NCBI GenBank assembly: GCA_014804185.1
Contig: JAAVAG010000124.1
Span: 1 to 8,588 of the forward strand
Reading direction: 5' to 3'
Source of the DNA: Lachnospiraceae bacterium
GTDB lineage: Bacteria > Bacillota > Clostridia > Lachnospirales > Lachnospiraceae
DNA length: 8,588 bases
Numbering within the stretch: position 1 is the first letter of the stretch; each line of letters opens with the position of its first letter. The notes beneath the pieces were generated by a model that saw only the letters and a list, made by a program, of their open reading frames with translations, ran no database searches and was not told the origin of the DNA. The translations under genes and the position numbers were made by a program. This document shows positions 1-6,834 of the stretch, one piece after another.

Positions 1-393
1 AAATACGATCCGGAAAAAGCGAAATTGTCTTCCTGGCTTTCCTTGGTGGCAAGATCGAAAGCGGTTGACAGATATCGCAGGATCATCAAAAGAAGAGAAA
101 TTCCTTTGGATGAAATTTTGGTTCAAAACCTGGGATATGCCAAAATAACTGCGTCGGATGAGCAAGCGGAAAGTCTGCGGTTCTGTATGGAGATGCTGGA
201 TGCAAAGGAAAAGGAACTGATTATAAGACGCTATTACCTGGAGCAGAAACCGGCAGAGATTGCGGTCGCTCTGGATATGCCAAAGAAACAGGTGGAGAAC
301 AGATTGTACTATGTGAGGCAGAAACTGCGGAAAATGATGACGAGACAGGAAGGAGATCAGTCATATGAAAAAATACAGCAGGAAAAATCTTAA
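1..393 (+). CDS. Sigma-70 family RNA polymerase sigma factor, ECF-like (5' partial)
   Basis: The reading frame is open from the first base, so the N-terminus (region 1/early region 2) lies outside the window; the TTG at 25 is not a credible start because homologous sequence continues upstream of it. The first visible residues (YDPEKAKLSSWLSLVARSKA) fit the end of sigma region 2, where -10 recognition and core binding occur. Bases about 193-342 encode a region 4 helix-turn-helix (LDAKEKELIIRRYYLEQKPAEIA at start, then a recognition helix around KKQVENRLYYVRQKLRK), which would contact the -35 element. The short basic tail after region 4 and the lack of an extra C-terminal domain fit a minimal ECF-type sigma. 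It overlaps the next gene by 29 bases, so the two are almost certainly cotranscribed. The family call is solid; which ECF group it belongs to, and its regulon, cannot be told from here. Confidence 0.9.
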   Translation, partial: KYDPEKAKLSSWLSLVARSKAVDRYRRIIKRREIPLDEILVQNLGYAKITASDEQAESLRFCMEMLDAKEKELIIRRYYLEQKPAEIAVALDMPKKQVENRLYYVRQKLRKMMTRQEGDQSYEKIQQEKS

Positions 394-1384
394 GGTCATA
401 CAGACTATTGTGCAAAACGAGACCGGGGCGGCGCTTGTCGCAGAAAGGAGGCTGACCAGGTATAAAATCAGACGGATGGCGCTTCTGACTGTCAGTCTGC
501 TGTGTTTTGCAATATTATGTGCTTTTGCATATCAAAAGTTTTCTTCTTTAAGCGGTGATGAAGCAATGTTTGCAGCGGTTTACCAGGGAGAGGGCAGGTT
601 TGAACTTATTGTGGTAAATGAGTCGGATCGGGAATTAAGGCTGCAGGACAAAGTAAAACTCATGCAGTGGTCAACCGGCAGGGAGGTGGAGGGGGAGCCT
701 GATAAGATCCGAATGAAAGTTGTGACAATAGCGCCCCATTCCCAGGGAATCGTCTCAATAGATCTGTCGGAAGGATACGATATCAGCGCGCTGGAGGAAA
801 AACTGCCGGATGGGGATGGCTATTATTTTGTTTTGACTAATAACGATTTTGTTTTTGGACAGGACTGGATGTGCTTCTTTACATTTGAGACAGAACTGAC
901 GGATGATGTGGAAAGCAGGATGGCTGAGACGGCGGAACAGAGAAAAGAGAGACAGAATGAAGACAGACAGCAATATAGTACAGGCGCTCTGATTTACCAG
1001 GACTGGATCTGGCCGACGGTCAGCCGGAATGTGTCGGGAATTTATGGAAAACAGAAAAACGGTAAGTATTCGGATCATATCAATATTGCCGGGACGGACG
1101 GGGATGATATTTATGCCGTCGCGGACGGGGTAGTGATAGAGACGGCATTTGAAAATGACTGCGGAAATTTTATCGTAGTGGATCTGGGAGGCGGTGTTGC
1201 GGTCAGATATGGACATCTGAAAGAGATAGAGGTGTCTGTGGGGGATGAGATCAGGCAGGGACAGGTGATTGCAGCGATGGGAAAGACCGGAACGGCGACA
1301 GGCCCAAACCTGCTGTTTGCGGTAACCGTGGATGGAGAGAAAATCAATCCTCTTCAGGAGGAGGACCTGTCAGTTCAGCAATGA
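365..1384 (+). CDS. Membrane-anchored degenerate LytM/M23-fold protein, possible sigma regulator
   Basis: This 339-residue protein starts at ATG 365, 9 bases after an AAGGAG site (350-355) inside the sigma gene. Residues 1-37 are basic and probably cytoplasmic, and residues 38-56 form one hydrophobic membrane helix. Residues about 65-175 look beta-rich and Ig-like, followed by a charged, probably helical linker (about 176-210). Residues about 216-330 match the LytM/M23 peptidase fold: FxxxYGK-like entry, YGHL with H284, the VSVGDEIRQGQ strand and a GKTGTATGP turn. M23 enzymes normally bind zinc through HxxxD and HxH. Here H238 remains but the Asp position appears to be Asn (N240), and the HxH is replaced by N315-L-L317. 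The domain is therefore probably catalytically dead and may bind peptidoglycan or a partner. The overlap with a sigma gene suggests a role as its sensor or anti-sigma factor, although no zinc-type anti-sigma domain is visible. That role is inference. Confidence 0.82.
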   Translation: MKKYSRKNLKVIQTIVQNETGAALVAERRLTRYKIRRMALLTVSLLCFAILCAFAYQKFSSLSGDEAMFAAVYQGEGRFELIVVNESDRELRLQDKVKLMQWSTGREVEGEPDKIRMKVVTIAPHSQGIVSIDLSEGYDISALEEKLPDGDGYYFVLTNNDFVFGQDWMCFFTFETELTDDVESRMAETAEQRKERQNEDRQQYSTGALIYQDWIWPTVSRNVSGIYGKQKNGKYSDHINIAGTDGDDIYAVADGVVIETAFENDCGNFIVVDLGGGVAVRYGHLKEIEVSVGDEIRQGQVIAAMGKTGTATGPNLLFAVTVDGEKINPLQEEDLSVQQ

Positions 1385-1453
1385 AAGGGACGATGTGAGC
1401 AAAGTCAAGTTCTGTTAAGAACTGAAATTTTTCACACGGCACCCAGTAAACAT

Positions 1454-1492
1454 AGATTCGGAAAGCAGAAATTGCATTTTCGAATCTTTTTT
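1454..1492 (+). terminator. Rho-independent terminator after the sigma/LytM unit
   Basis: AGATTCG at 1454-1460 pairs with CGAATCT at 1481-1487. The stem extends inward by a G-T wobble and three A-T pairs, and GCA/TGC can pair further inside. Six T residues follow (1487-1492). The stem is AT-rich, so termination may be incomplete, but position and shape fit the end of the first operon, 70 bases after its stop codon. Confidence 0.65.
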
Positions 1493-1509
1493 ATTCCGAA
1501 AAACGCATA

Positions 1510-1537
1510 ATATTGTTCCTTTTGTTGATATTGTTCC
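1510..1537 (+). repeat. 10-bp direct repeat overlapping the fic promoter
   Basis: ATATTGTTCC occurs exactly at 1510-1519 and again at 1528-1537, with starts 18 bp apart. The second copy covers the last three bases of the -35 hexamer and the first part of the spacer, and the first copy lies just upstream. This is where an operator would sit. The downstream Fic protein has its own helix-turn-helix, so autoregulation is possible but not shown. Confidence 0.5.
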
Positions 1538-1553
1538 GCAAATGGGGTATAAT
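1525..1553 (+). promoter_or_regulatory. Sigma-A type promoter for the fic/Sel1 operon
   Basis: TTGATA (1525-1530) and TATAAT (1548-1553) are separated by exactly 17 bp, giving a perfect -10 and a 4-of-6 match at -35. Transcription would start near 1560, leaving a leader of about 20 bases before ATG 1580, with GAGGG (1566-1570) as a weak ribosome binding site 9 bases from the start. It lies directly after the preceding terminator. Confidence 0.75.
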
Positions 1554-1579
1554 GTTTTGGAAAGCGAGGGTTACTATTT

Positions 1580-2473
1580 ATGTATATGACAGTAAAACAG
1601 GCTGCAGAGAAATGGGGGATTTCTGACAGGCGTGTGCGCATATTATGCGCAGAAGGAAAAGTTTCTGGTGTCACCCTTGAAGGACGCAGTTGGATGATTC
1701 CAGCAGGAGCGAGAAAACCAGAGGATGGACGGTTTAAAACAACAGAAAGTTTACTGACAGCTATAGAGAGGAAGAAAAAAGAACTGGATACCAGACGTCC
1801 GCTGACAGAGGGGGAATTGGAACGTCTGACAGAGGAATTTGTTGTTGAGTACACTTATAATTCCAATGCAATTGAGGGAAACACCCTGACCTTGCGTGAA
1901 ACGGATATGGTTTTGCGTGGCCTAACGATTGACAGGAAACCGTTAAAAGACCATATGGAGGCTGTCGGGCATAAAGAGGCATTTGATTTTGTGAGCGATT
2001 TGGTAAAAGATCAGATTCCTTTATCGGAGAGTATCATCAAACAGATCCATTATCTTGTATTGGCGGATAAACGGGAGGACCGGGGTGTTTACAGAAGAGT
2101 CCCTGTCAGGATTATGGGAGCAAAGCATGAACCGGTTCAGCCGTATTTGATCCAGCCCAAGATGGAACAGTTGTTGGAGGCTTATAGAAATAGTACAGAG
2201 CATATCATTCCCCGGCTTGCACGGTTTCATATTGAATTCGAGGGGATTCATCCTTTTATTGACGGAAATGGCAGAACTGGGAGGCTGCTCGTGAATTTGG
2301 AATTGATGAAAGCCGGATATCCTCCAATTGACATTAAGTTTACAGATCGGATTTCTTATTACAATGCATTTGATGAATATTGTGTAAGGCATAATCTTGG
2401 TGCAATGGAAAAGCTGTTTGCAGGTTATGTGAATGCAAGATTGGACAGTTTCTTGATGATGCTTGAAGAATAA
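1580..2473 (+). CDS. Fic family protein with N-terminal helix-turn-helix, self-inhibited class
   Basis: Fic enzymes transfer AMP (or other nucleotide parts) from NTPs to hydroxyl groups of target proteins, and some also remove it. This 297-residue protein has an N-terminal MerR/excisionase-like DNA-binding segment (residues about 3-45: VKQAAEKWGISDRRVRILC, then a SWMIP wing strand). A Fic N-terminal helical region follows, with the inhibitory motif (S/T)xxxE(G/N) present as S95-NAI-E99-G100. The core motif HPFxxGNGRxxR is exact at H224 to R235 (HPFIDGNGRTGR), and a target-docking flap lies upstream (VPVRIMGAKHEPVQP). The inhibitory motif lies N-terminal to the Fic core, which places the protein in the self-inhibited class II; no separate small antitoxin gene is needed or seen. 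ATG 1586 is a possible alternative start. A Sel1-repeat gene follows 43 bases later without a terminator. The catalytic residues look intact; the target and the DNA site are unknown. Confidence 0.93.
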   Translation: MYMTVKQAAEKWGISDRRVRILCAEGKVSGVTLEGRSWMIPAGARKPEDGRFKTTESLLTAIERKKKELDTRRPLTEGELERLTEEFVVEYTYNSNAIEGNTLTLRETDMVLRGLTIDRKPLKDHMEAVGHKEAFDFVSDLVKDQIPLSESIIKQIHYLVLADKREDRGVYRRVPVRIMGAKHEPVQPYLIQPKMEQLLEAYRNSTEHIIPRLARFHIEFEGIHPFIDGNGRTGRLLVNLELMKAGYPPIDIKFTDRISYYNAFDEYCVRHNLGAMEKLFAGYVNARLDSFLMMLEE

Positions 2474-2504
2474 ACATATGAGGGAGAAAATAGAAATTAT
2501 GGGA

Positions 2505-2510
2505 AAGGAG
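2505..2510 (+). promoter_or_regulatory. Ribosome binding site that fixes the Sel1 gene start
   Basis: AAGGAG lies 6 bases before ATG 2517. In-frame alternatives at TTG 2463 (inside fic), ATG 2478 and ATG 2499 lack a comparable site at good spacing, so 2517 is preferred. Confidence 0.75.
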
Positions 2511-2516
2511 ATTAAG

Positions 2517-4196
2517 ATGACTGACGAAGCAAAGAAAATGCTGAATGGTGAAGATGAATTGGAGGATGAGGCAGATGCTTTTGCCGCGGAACTGACCCTG
2601 TCAGGGACGGAGCGGATCAGGCAGCTGGCCGAGGCAGGAGATGCGGCGGCACAGGACAGACTGGGTGACTGCTATAAGCATGGCCTTGGTGTGGCTGAGA
2701 ATCATGCAGCCGCCGTAGAGTGGTATAAGAAATCTGCCGAGCAGGGCAATGCCGCCGCCCAGCGCAGCCTGGGTTATTGCTATGATTATGGCCAGGGCGT
2801 GAAGATGGATAAGGAAAAGGCCGTCTACTGGTACGAAAAGTCGGCGATCGGCGGTGATGTGGATGCGCAGCGAAATCTGGGGAACTGTTATCTGCATGGC
2901 TGGGGCGTGGCGCAGGACTATGAGAAAGCGGTTTATTGGTATGAAATAGCCGCCAGACATGGTCATCCGGATGCGGAGTGTTCTTTGGCCCACTGTTATT
3001 CGGACGGAAAGGGCGTTCCCCAGGACTATAAGAAAGCCGTGGAATGGTATCAAAAAGCCGCCCATCACGGGAATGTGGAAGCAGTGGGCAATCTGGGAGT
3101 TTTATATACTTACGGAAGAGGAGTGGAAAAAGACGAGAGAACGGCGGCAGAATATTTTCGCAGAGCCGCGGACAGGGGAGATGCCAATTCGCAGTATAAT
3201 CTGGGAGCCTGTTACTATTGGGGAGACGGAGTGGAACTGGATTACGACAAAGCGTTTTACTGGTATCAGAAAGCGGCCCGGCAGCGGAATGCAGACGGAC
3301 AGTATGGCCTGGGGCGCTGCTATGACGAAGGAAATGGCGCAAAACAGGACGCTGAAAAAGCGGCGCAGTGGTACCGGAAAGCGGCGCAGCAGGGGCATAC
3401 GATTGCACAGTATTATCTTGGTTTATGCTATGAGAATGGAGAAGGCGTAGAACAGGATTACGCCAAGGCAGCGCAGTGGTATCAAAAGGCGGCGGAAAAG
3501 GGAGATGAGGACGCCCAGTATCGTCTTGGCTGGTGTCATGAAAACGGTTTTGGTGTGGAAAGAGACGCGGATAAAGCCGCTGCATGGTACAAAAAAGGCG
3601 CGGAAAACGGAAGCGCCAATGCCCAGTATGCACTTGGCTGGTGTTACGAGCACGGCAGAGGCGTGGCAAAGGACTATGATGCAGCGGTCAAATGGTATGA
3701 AAAAGGCGCCGAGAACGGTAATGCCAGCGCGCAGCTGAGTCTTGGAAACTGCTATAAGGCGGGGCTTGGCGTAGAGCAGGATCACGAAAAAGCGGCAAAA
3801 TGGTATCGGGAAGCGGCAGAGCAGGACAATGCCGACGCCCAGCTTGCGCTGGGACGCAGCTATTTTAACGGAAACGGCGTGGAAGCAGACAAACAGCAGG
3901 CTGTTGCATGGTTTCAGAGGGCGGCGCAGCAGGGCCACGCAGTTGCACAAAGCAATATGGGCAACTGTTATGCCTCCGGTCAGGGGGTTGAAAGGGATAT
4001 GGGCAAAGCCGTGGAGTGGTATGAAAAAGCTGCCGAAAACGGCAATGCAATCGCTCAGTTCAACGCCGGATACTTATATGCCACCGGTCAGGCCGGTGTG
4101 CAGGATTTGGAAAAGGCCGTGAAATGGCTTTCCCAATCTGCCGCACAGGGGAATGCGGATGCACAGAAAGTCCTGCGGATGTTAGGGTATATGTGA
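2517..4196 (+). CDS. Sel1-like (TPR-related) repeat protein with fourteen 36-residue repeats
   Basis: Starting from ATG 2517 gives 559 residues. Residues 1-41 form an acidic N-terminal segment with no signal peptide or membrane helix, so the protein is probably cytoplasmic. Residues 42-545 are fourteen back-to-back repeats of exactly 36 residues, with the pattern AQxxLGxCYxxGxGVxxDxxKAxxWYxKAAxxG. The last 14 residues begin a fifteenth repeat and end in a hydrophobic cap. Sel1 repeats stack as paired helices into a superhelical scaffold for protein-protein contacts; no catalytic domain is present. Repeat 14 has a shifted GQAGVQD turn and WL in place of WY, as expected of a terminal capping repeat. 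A Cys stands at repeat position 11 in eleven of the fourteen units. The gene follows the Fic gene by 43 bases, so the two are probably cotranscribed, and the scaffold may present substrates to Fic or be modified by it. That link is inference; the repeat family call is certain. Confidence 0.95.
   Translation: MTDEAKKMLNGEDELEDEADAFAAELTLSGTERIRQLAEAGDAAAQDRLGDCYKHGLGVAENHAAAVEWYKKSAEQGNAAAQRSLGYCYDYGQGVKMDKEKAVYWYEKSAIGGDVDAQRNLGNCYLHGWGVAQDYEKAVYWYEIAARHGHPDAECSLAHCYSDGKGVPQDYKKAVEWYQKAAHHGNVEAVGNLGVLYTYGRGVEKDERTAAEYFRRAADRGDANSQYNLGACYYWGDGVELDYDKAFYWYQKAARQRNADGQYGLGRCYDEGNGAKQDAEKAAQWYRKAAQQGHTIAQYYLGLCYENGEGVEQDYAKAAQWYQKAAEKGDEDAQYRLGWCHENGFGVERDADKAAAWYKKGAENGSANAQYALGWCYEHGRGVAKDYDAAVKWYEKGAENGNASAQLSLGNCYKAGLGVEQDHEKAAKWYREAAEQDNADAQLALGRSYFNGNGVEADKQQAVAWFQRAAQQGHAVAQSNMGNCYASGQGVERDMGKAVEWYEKAAENGNAIAQFNAGYLYATGQAGVQDLEKAVKWLSQSAAQGNADAQKVLRMLGYM
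2640..4151 (+). repeat. Array of fourteen in-frame 108-bp coding repeats
   Basis: The Sel1 units are encoded by 14 consecutive 108-bp segments with no length change anywhere. The copies have diverged in DNA sequence but keep the same codon phase, for example the recurring TGGTAT for Trp-Tyr and GGC/GGA-GTG for Gly-Val. Repeats 9 and 10 share the KGAENG ending and may be a more recent duplication. Unequal recombination within such an array could change the number of repeats between strains. Confidence 0.9.
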
Positions 4197-4252
4197 TTTT
4201 GCAAATCGTGAAAATATATTACTTTTCTCTTTCATTTTTTGGTCATTTATGC

Positions 4253-4258
4253 CATAAT
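4253..4258 (+). promoter_or_regulatory. Possible -10 element upstream of fucI
   Basis: The 113-base gap between the Sel1 gene and fucI is AT-rich, and CATAAT (4253-4258) matches the -10 consensus at five of six positions. No good -35 hexamer lies 16-18 bp upstream, as might be expected of an activator-dependent promoter. No convincing terminator was seen after the Sel1 gene, so read-through from upstream cannot be excluded. Confidence 0.35.
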
Positions 4259-4309
4259 ATTTTTAAATGTATGTACCATGAAAAGAGATGAAGAAGGAGG
4301 ATTTGGGAA

Positions 4310-6103
4310 ATGGCACAGAACAGATTAATTGGAGATTACCCGGTGATCGGCATCCGCCCGACCATCGACGGCAGAAGAGGTTACCTGAAAGTGAGAGAGT
4401 CCCTGGAGGAGCAGACCATGAATATGGCCAGGGCGGCCGCGGCGCTCTTTACAGAGAATCTTCGCTATACAAACGGTGAACCGGTAAAGGTAGTAATCGC
4501 GGATACGACCATCGGTCGTGTGGGAGAAGCCGCCGCATGTGCGGACAAGTTTAAAAAGGCGGGTGTGGACATCACACTGACCGTTACGCCGTGCTGGTGC
4601 TACGGCGCGGAGACAATGGATATGGATCCGAACACCATCAAGGGAGTCTGGGGCTTTAACGGCACGGAGCGTCCGGGCGCCGTATATCTGGCATCTGTTC
4701 TTGCAACGCATGCGCAGAAAGGGCTTCCGGCTTTTGGGATTTACGGGCATGACGTACAGGAAGCGGATGATACCTCCATACCGGAGGATGTAAAGGAGAA
4801 ACTGCTGCGGTTCGGGCGTGCTGCGGTGGCGGTGGCAACCATGCGCGGCAAATCCTACCTGCAGATCGGTTCCATCTGCATGGGCATCGGCGGATCCATT
4901 ATTGATCCGGCGTTTATCGAAGAATATCTGGGCATGCGTGTGGAGTCCGTGGATGAGGTGGAGATTATCCGCCGCATGTCAGAGGGCATTTATGACGAGA
5001 AAGAATATGAGAAAGCGCTTGCCTGGGTGAAAGAAAACTGTAAGGAGGGATTTGACAAGAATCCTGAGGAAGTACAGAAGCCAAGAGAGCAAAAGGACAA
5101 GGACTGGGAGTTCGTGGTCAAGATGATGTGCATCATCAAAGATCTGATGAACGGCAATCCGAATCTTCCTGAGGGACGCGAGGAGGAAAGGGTAGGGCAT
5201 AACGCCATTGCGGCAGGTTTCCAGGGGCAGAGACAGTGGACAGACTTTTATCCCAACTGTGATTTCCCGGAGGCTATGCTTAACACCTCCTTTGACTGGA
5301 ACGGCGCAAGAGAGCCTTACATCCTGGCAACAGAAAATGATACCTTAAACGGTCTCGGCATGCTGTTTATGAAGCTTCTGACAAATCGTGCGCAGATTTT
5401 TGCGGATGTGCGCACCTACTGGAGTCCCGAGGCGGTGAAAAAGGCTACGGGATATGAACTGGAGGGCGTTGCGAAACAGGCAGGAGGCTTTCTTCATCTG
5501 ATCAATTCCGGCGCGGCATGTCTGGACGCAAACGGACAGGCCAAAGATGCGGACGGGAATCCTGTGATGAAGCCATGGTATGAAGTGACCGAGGAAGACC
5601 AGAGAGCAATTATGGCAGCCACTACATGGAATGAAGCTGATTTTGGATATTTCCGTGGAGGCGGATACTCCTCCCGTTTCGTGACGGAGGCGGAAATGCC
5701 CGCTACCATGATCCGTCTGAATCTTGTGAAAGGTCTTGGCCCTGTTCTGCAGATCGCCGAGGGCTGGACGGTCAGACTTCCGGAGGAAGTAACGGATATT
5801 CTCTGGAAACGCACAGATTACACATGGCCCTGCACATGGTTCGCGCCCAGAACCACCGGAAAAGGCGCATTTAAGACGGCCTATGACGTGATGAATAATT
5901 GGGGCGCCAATCACGGTGCAATCAGCTATGGCCATATCGGGGCGGATCTGATTACGATGTGCTCCATGCTGCGCATTCCTGTATGTATGCACAACGTGGA
6001 CGAGGACAAGATTTTCCGTCCGGCGGCGTGGAATGCATTTGGAATGGACAAGGAAGGGCAGGACTACCGCGCTTGTGCGGCATTTGGCCCTCTCTACAAA
6101 TAG
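4310..6103 (+). CDS. fucI: L-fucose isomerase
   Basis: FucI (EC 5.3.1.25) converts L-fucose to L-fuculose in the cytoplasm, the first step after uptake; family members also act on D-arabinose. The 597-residue length is close to the 591 of the E. coli enzyme, and long stretches agree with it from memory, such as VRESLEEQTMNMA, TVTPCWCYG, WGFNGTERPGAVYLA, IYGHDVQ, ADVRTYWSPEA, YFRGGGYSSRF and GLGPVLQIAEGW. The residues expected to bind manganese and act in catalysis are present: E342 (ATEND), D366 (FADVR) and H535 (GANHG), matching E337, D361 and H528 of E. coli. ATG 4310 has a strong AAGGAGG site (4294-4300) 9 bases upstream. The TAG stop overlaps the ribosome binding site of fucA, which implies coupled translation. 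The gene appears intact and is the first of a likely fucI-fucA-glgC-glgD transcript. Confidence 0.97.
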   Translation: MAQNRLIGDYPVIGIRPTIDGRRGYLKVRESLEEQTMNMARAAAALFTENLRYTNGEPVKVVIADTTIGRVGEAAACADKFKKAGVDITLTVTPCWCYGAETMDMDPNTIKGVWGFNGTERPGAVYLASVLATHAQKGLPAFGIYGHDVQEADDTSIPEDVKEKLLRFGRAAVAVATMRGKSYLQIGSICMGIGGSIIDPAFIEEYLGMRVESVDEVEIIRRMSEGIYDEKEYEKALAWVKENCKEGFDKNPEEVQKPREQKDKDWEFVVKMMCIIKDLMNGNPNLPEGREEERVGHNAIAAGFQGQRQWTDFYPNCDFPEAMLNTSFDWNGAREPYILATENDTLNGLGMLFMKLLTNRAQIFADVRTYWSPEAVKKATGYELEGVAKQAGGFLHLINSGAACLDANGQAKDADGNPVMKPWYEVTEEDQRAIMAATTWNEADFGYFRGGGYSSRFVTEAEMPATMIRLNLVKGLGPVLQIAEGWTVRLPEEVTDILWKRTDYTWPCTWFAPRTTGKGAFKTAYDVMNNWGANHGAISYGHIGADLITMCSMLRIPVCMHNVDEDKIFRPAAWNAFGMDKEGQDYRACAAFGPLYK

Positions 6104-6107
6104 GAGG
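6102..6107 (+). promoter_or_regulatory. fucA ribosome binding site overlapping the fucI stop codon
   Basis: AGGAGG (6102-6107) shares two bases with the fucI stop TAG (6101-6103) and lies 8 bases before ATG 6116. Ribosomes finishing fucI would cover this site, suggesting coupled translation of the isomerase and aldolase. Confidence 0.8.
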
Positions 6108-6115
6108 TAGGCACA

Positions 6116-6811
6116 ATGGAACTGAGTTATATGCAGCTTCGGGAACAGATCTGTGATATCTGCCACAAAATGTGGCAGCTTGGCTGGGTGGCGGCAAACG
6201 ACGGAAATATCTCGGTTAAGCTGGAGGACGGGACGTTTCTGACAACTCCTACAGGGATGAGCAAAAGCTTTATTACCCCGGAGAAGCTGGTTCATATTGA
6301 CAAAGAGGGAAATATACTGGAGGCGGAGGGAAATTATCGTCCCTCCTCCGAGATCAAAATGCATCTGCGCTGTTATCAGGAGCGGGAAGATGTAGGTGCG
6401 GTTCTGCATGCGCATCCTCCTGTGGCAACGGGATATGCGGTGGCAAACAAGCCGCTGGACGAATATTCCATGATCGAAACGGTCATAGCGCTTGGCTCCA
6501 TACCGGTGACGCCCTACGGCACGCCGTCCACATATGAGGTTCCCGATGCCATTGCTCCTTACCTTGGAGAGCATGACGCGGTTCTTCTGCAGAATCACGG
6601 CGCTCTGACAGTGGGGGCGGATCTGCTGACCGCGTACTACAGGATGGAAACACTGGAACTGTTTGCAAAGATCAGCCTGAACGCGCATCTGTTGGGCGGA
6701 GCACAGGAAATTTCCAGGGAAAACATAGACCGCCTGATTTCCATGCGTGCAAACTATAAAGTGACCGGAAAGCACCCCGGAGATAAGAAATATTCTCCGG
6801 TGGAAAAATAA
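6116..6811 (+). CDS. fucA: Class II aldolase, probable L-fuculose-1-phosphate aldolase
   Basis: FucA (EC 4.1.2.17) cleaves L-fuculose 1-phosphate to dihydroxyacetone phosphate and L-lactaldehyde using a zinc ion. This 231-residue protein spans the single AraD/FucA-type class II aldolase domain. The zinc set and catalytic acid are visible: E79 in PSSEIKMH, H98 and H100 in LHAHPP, and H161 in QNHGAL. The phosphate-binding segments ANDGNIS and TPTGMSK are also present. AraD epimerases have Asp in place of E79 and an HTHS motif, so the aldolase reading is favoured over ribulose-5-phosphate 4-epimerase. The position right after fucI supports the fucose assignment, though related aldolases acting on L-rhamnulose-1-P or D-ribulose-1-P cannot be fully excluded by sequence alone. 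glgC follows after only 23 bases. Confidence 0.88.
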   Translation: MELSYMQLREQICDICHKMWQLGWVAANDGNISVKLEDGTFLTTPTGMSKSFITPEKLVHIDKEGNILEAEGNYRPSSEIKMHLRCYQEREDVGAVLHAHPPVATGYAVANKPLDEYSMIETVIALGSIPVTPYGTPSTYEVPDAIAPYLGEHDAVLLQNHGALTVGADLLTAYYRMETLELFAKISLNAHLLGGAQEISRENIDRLISMRANYKVTGKHPGDKKYSPVEK

Positions 6812-6834
6812 ATTTTAAGGAAGGTAAAGTATCT

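Noticed and set aside
1408..1432. AGTTCT/AGAACT hairpin followed by a short T run
   Set aside because: The stem has only 6 AT-rich pairs and four bases separate it from the T run. The hairpin at 1454-1492 is a much better terminator for the same unit.
2463..2516. Longer Sel1 protein starting at TTG 2463, overlapping fic
   Set aside because: No ribosome binding site precedes it, while ATG 2517 has AAGGAG at ideal spacing and the extra residues do not look like part of the protein.
2617..3669. Long open frame of 350 codons on the minus strand within the Sel1 gene, with several shorter antisense and alternate-frame ones
   Set aside because: It is a by-product of the 108-bp repeat: a stop-free phase in one repeat stays stop-free in the others. 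The translation is low-complexity Pro/Arg/His-rich, has no ribosome binding site and resembles no known family.
4197..4309. Possible catabolite-response (cre) site near TTGCAAATCG
   Set aside because: The match to the cre consensus needs an inserted base and lacks the second half-site, so it is no better than chance in AT-rich DNA.
4288..4479. Small open frame overlapping the start of fucI in another frame
   Set aside because: It lacks its own well-spaced ribosome binding site and runs entirely over the leader and conserved N-terminus of fucI.
5345..6775. Open frame of 476 codons on the minus strand across fucI and fucA
   Set aside because: It lies opposite two strongly conserved enzymes, crosses their junction, and encodes a Cys/His/Arg-rich sequence without recognisable domains. 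It is a shadow of codon bias.
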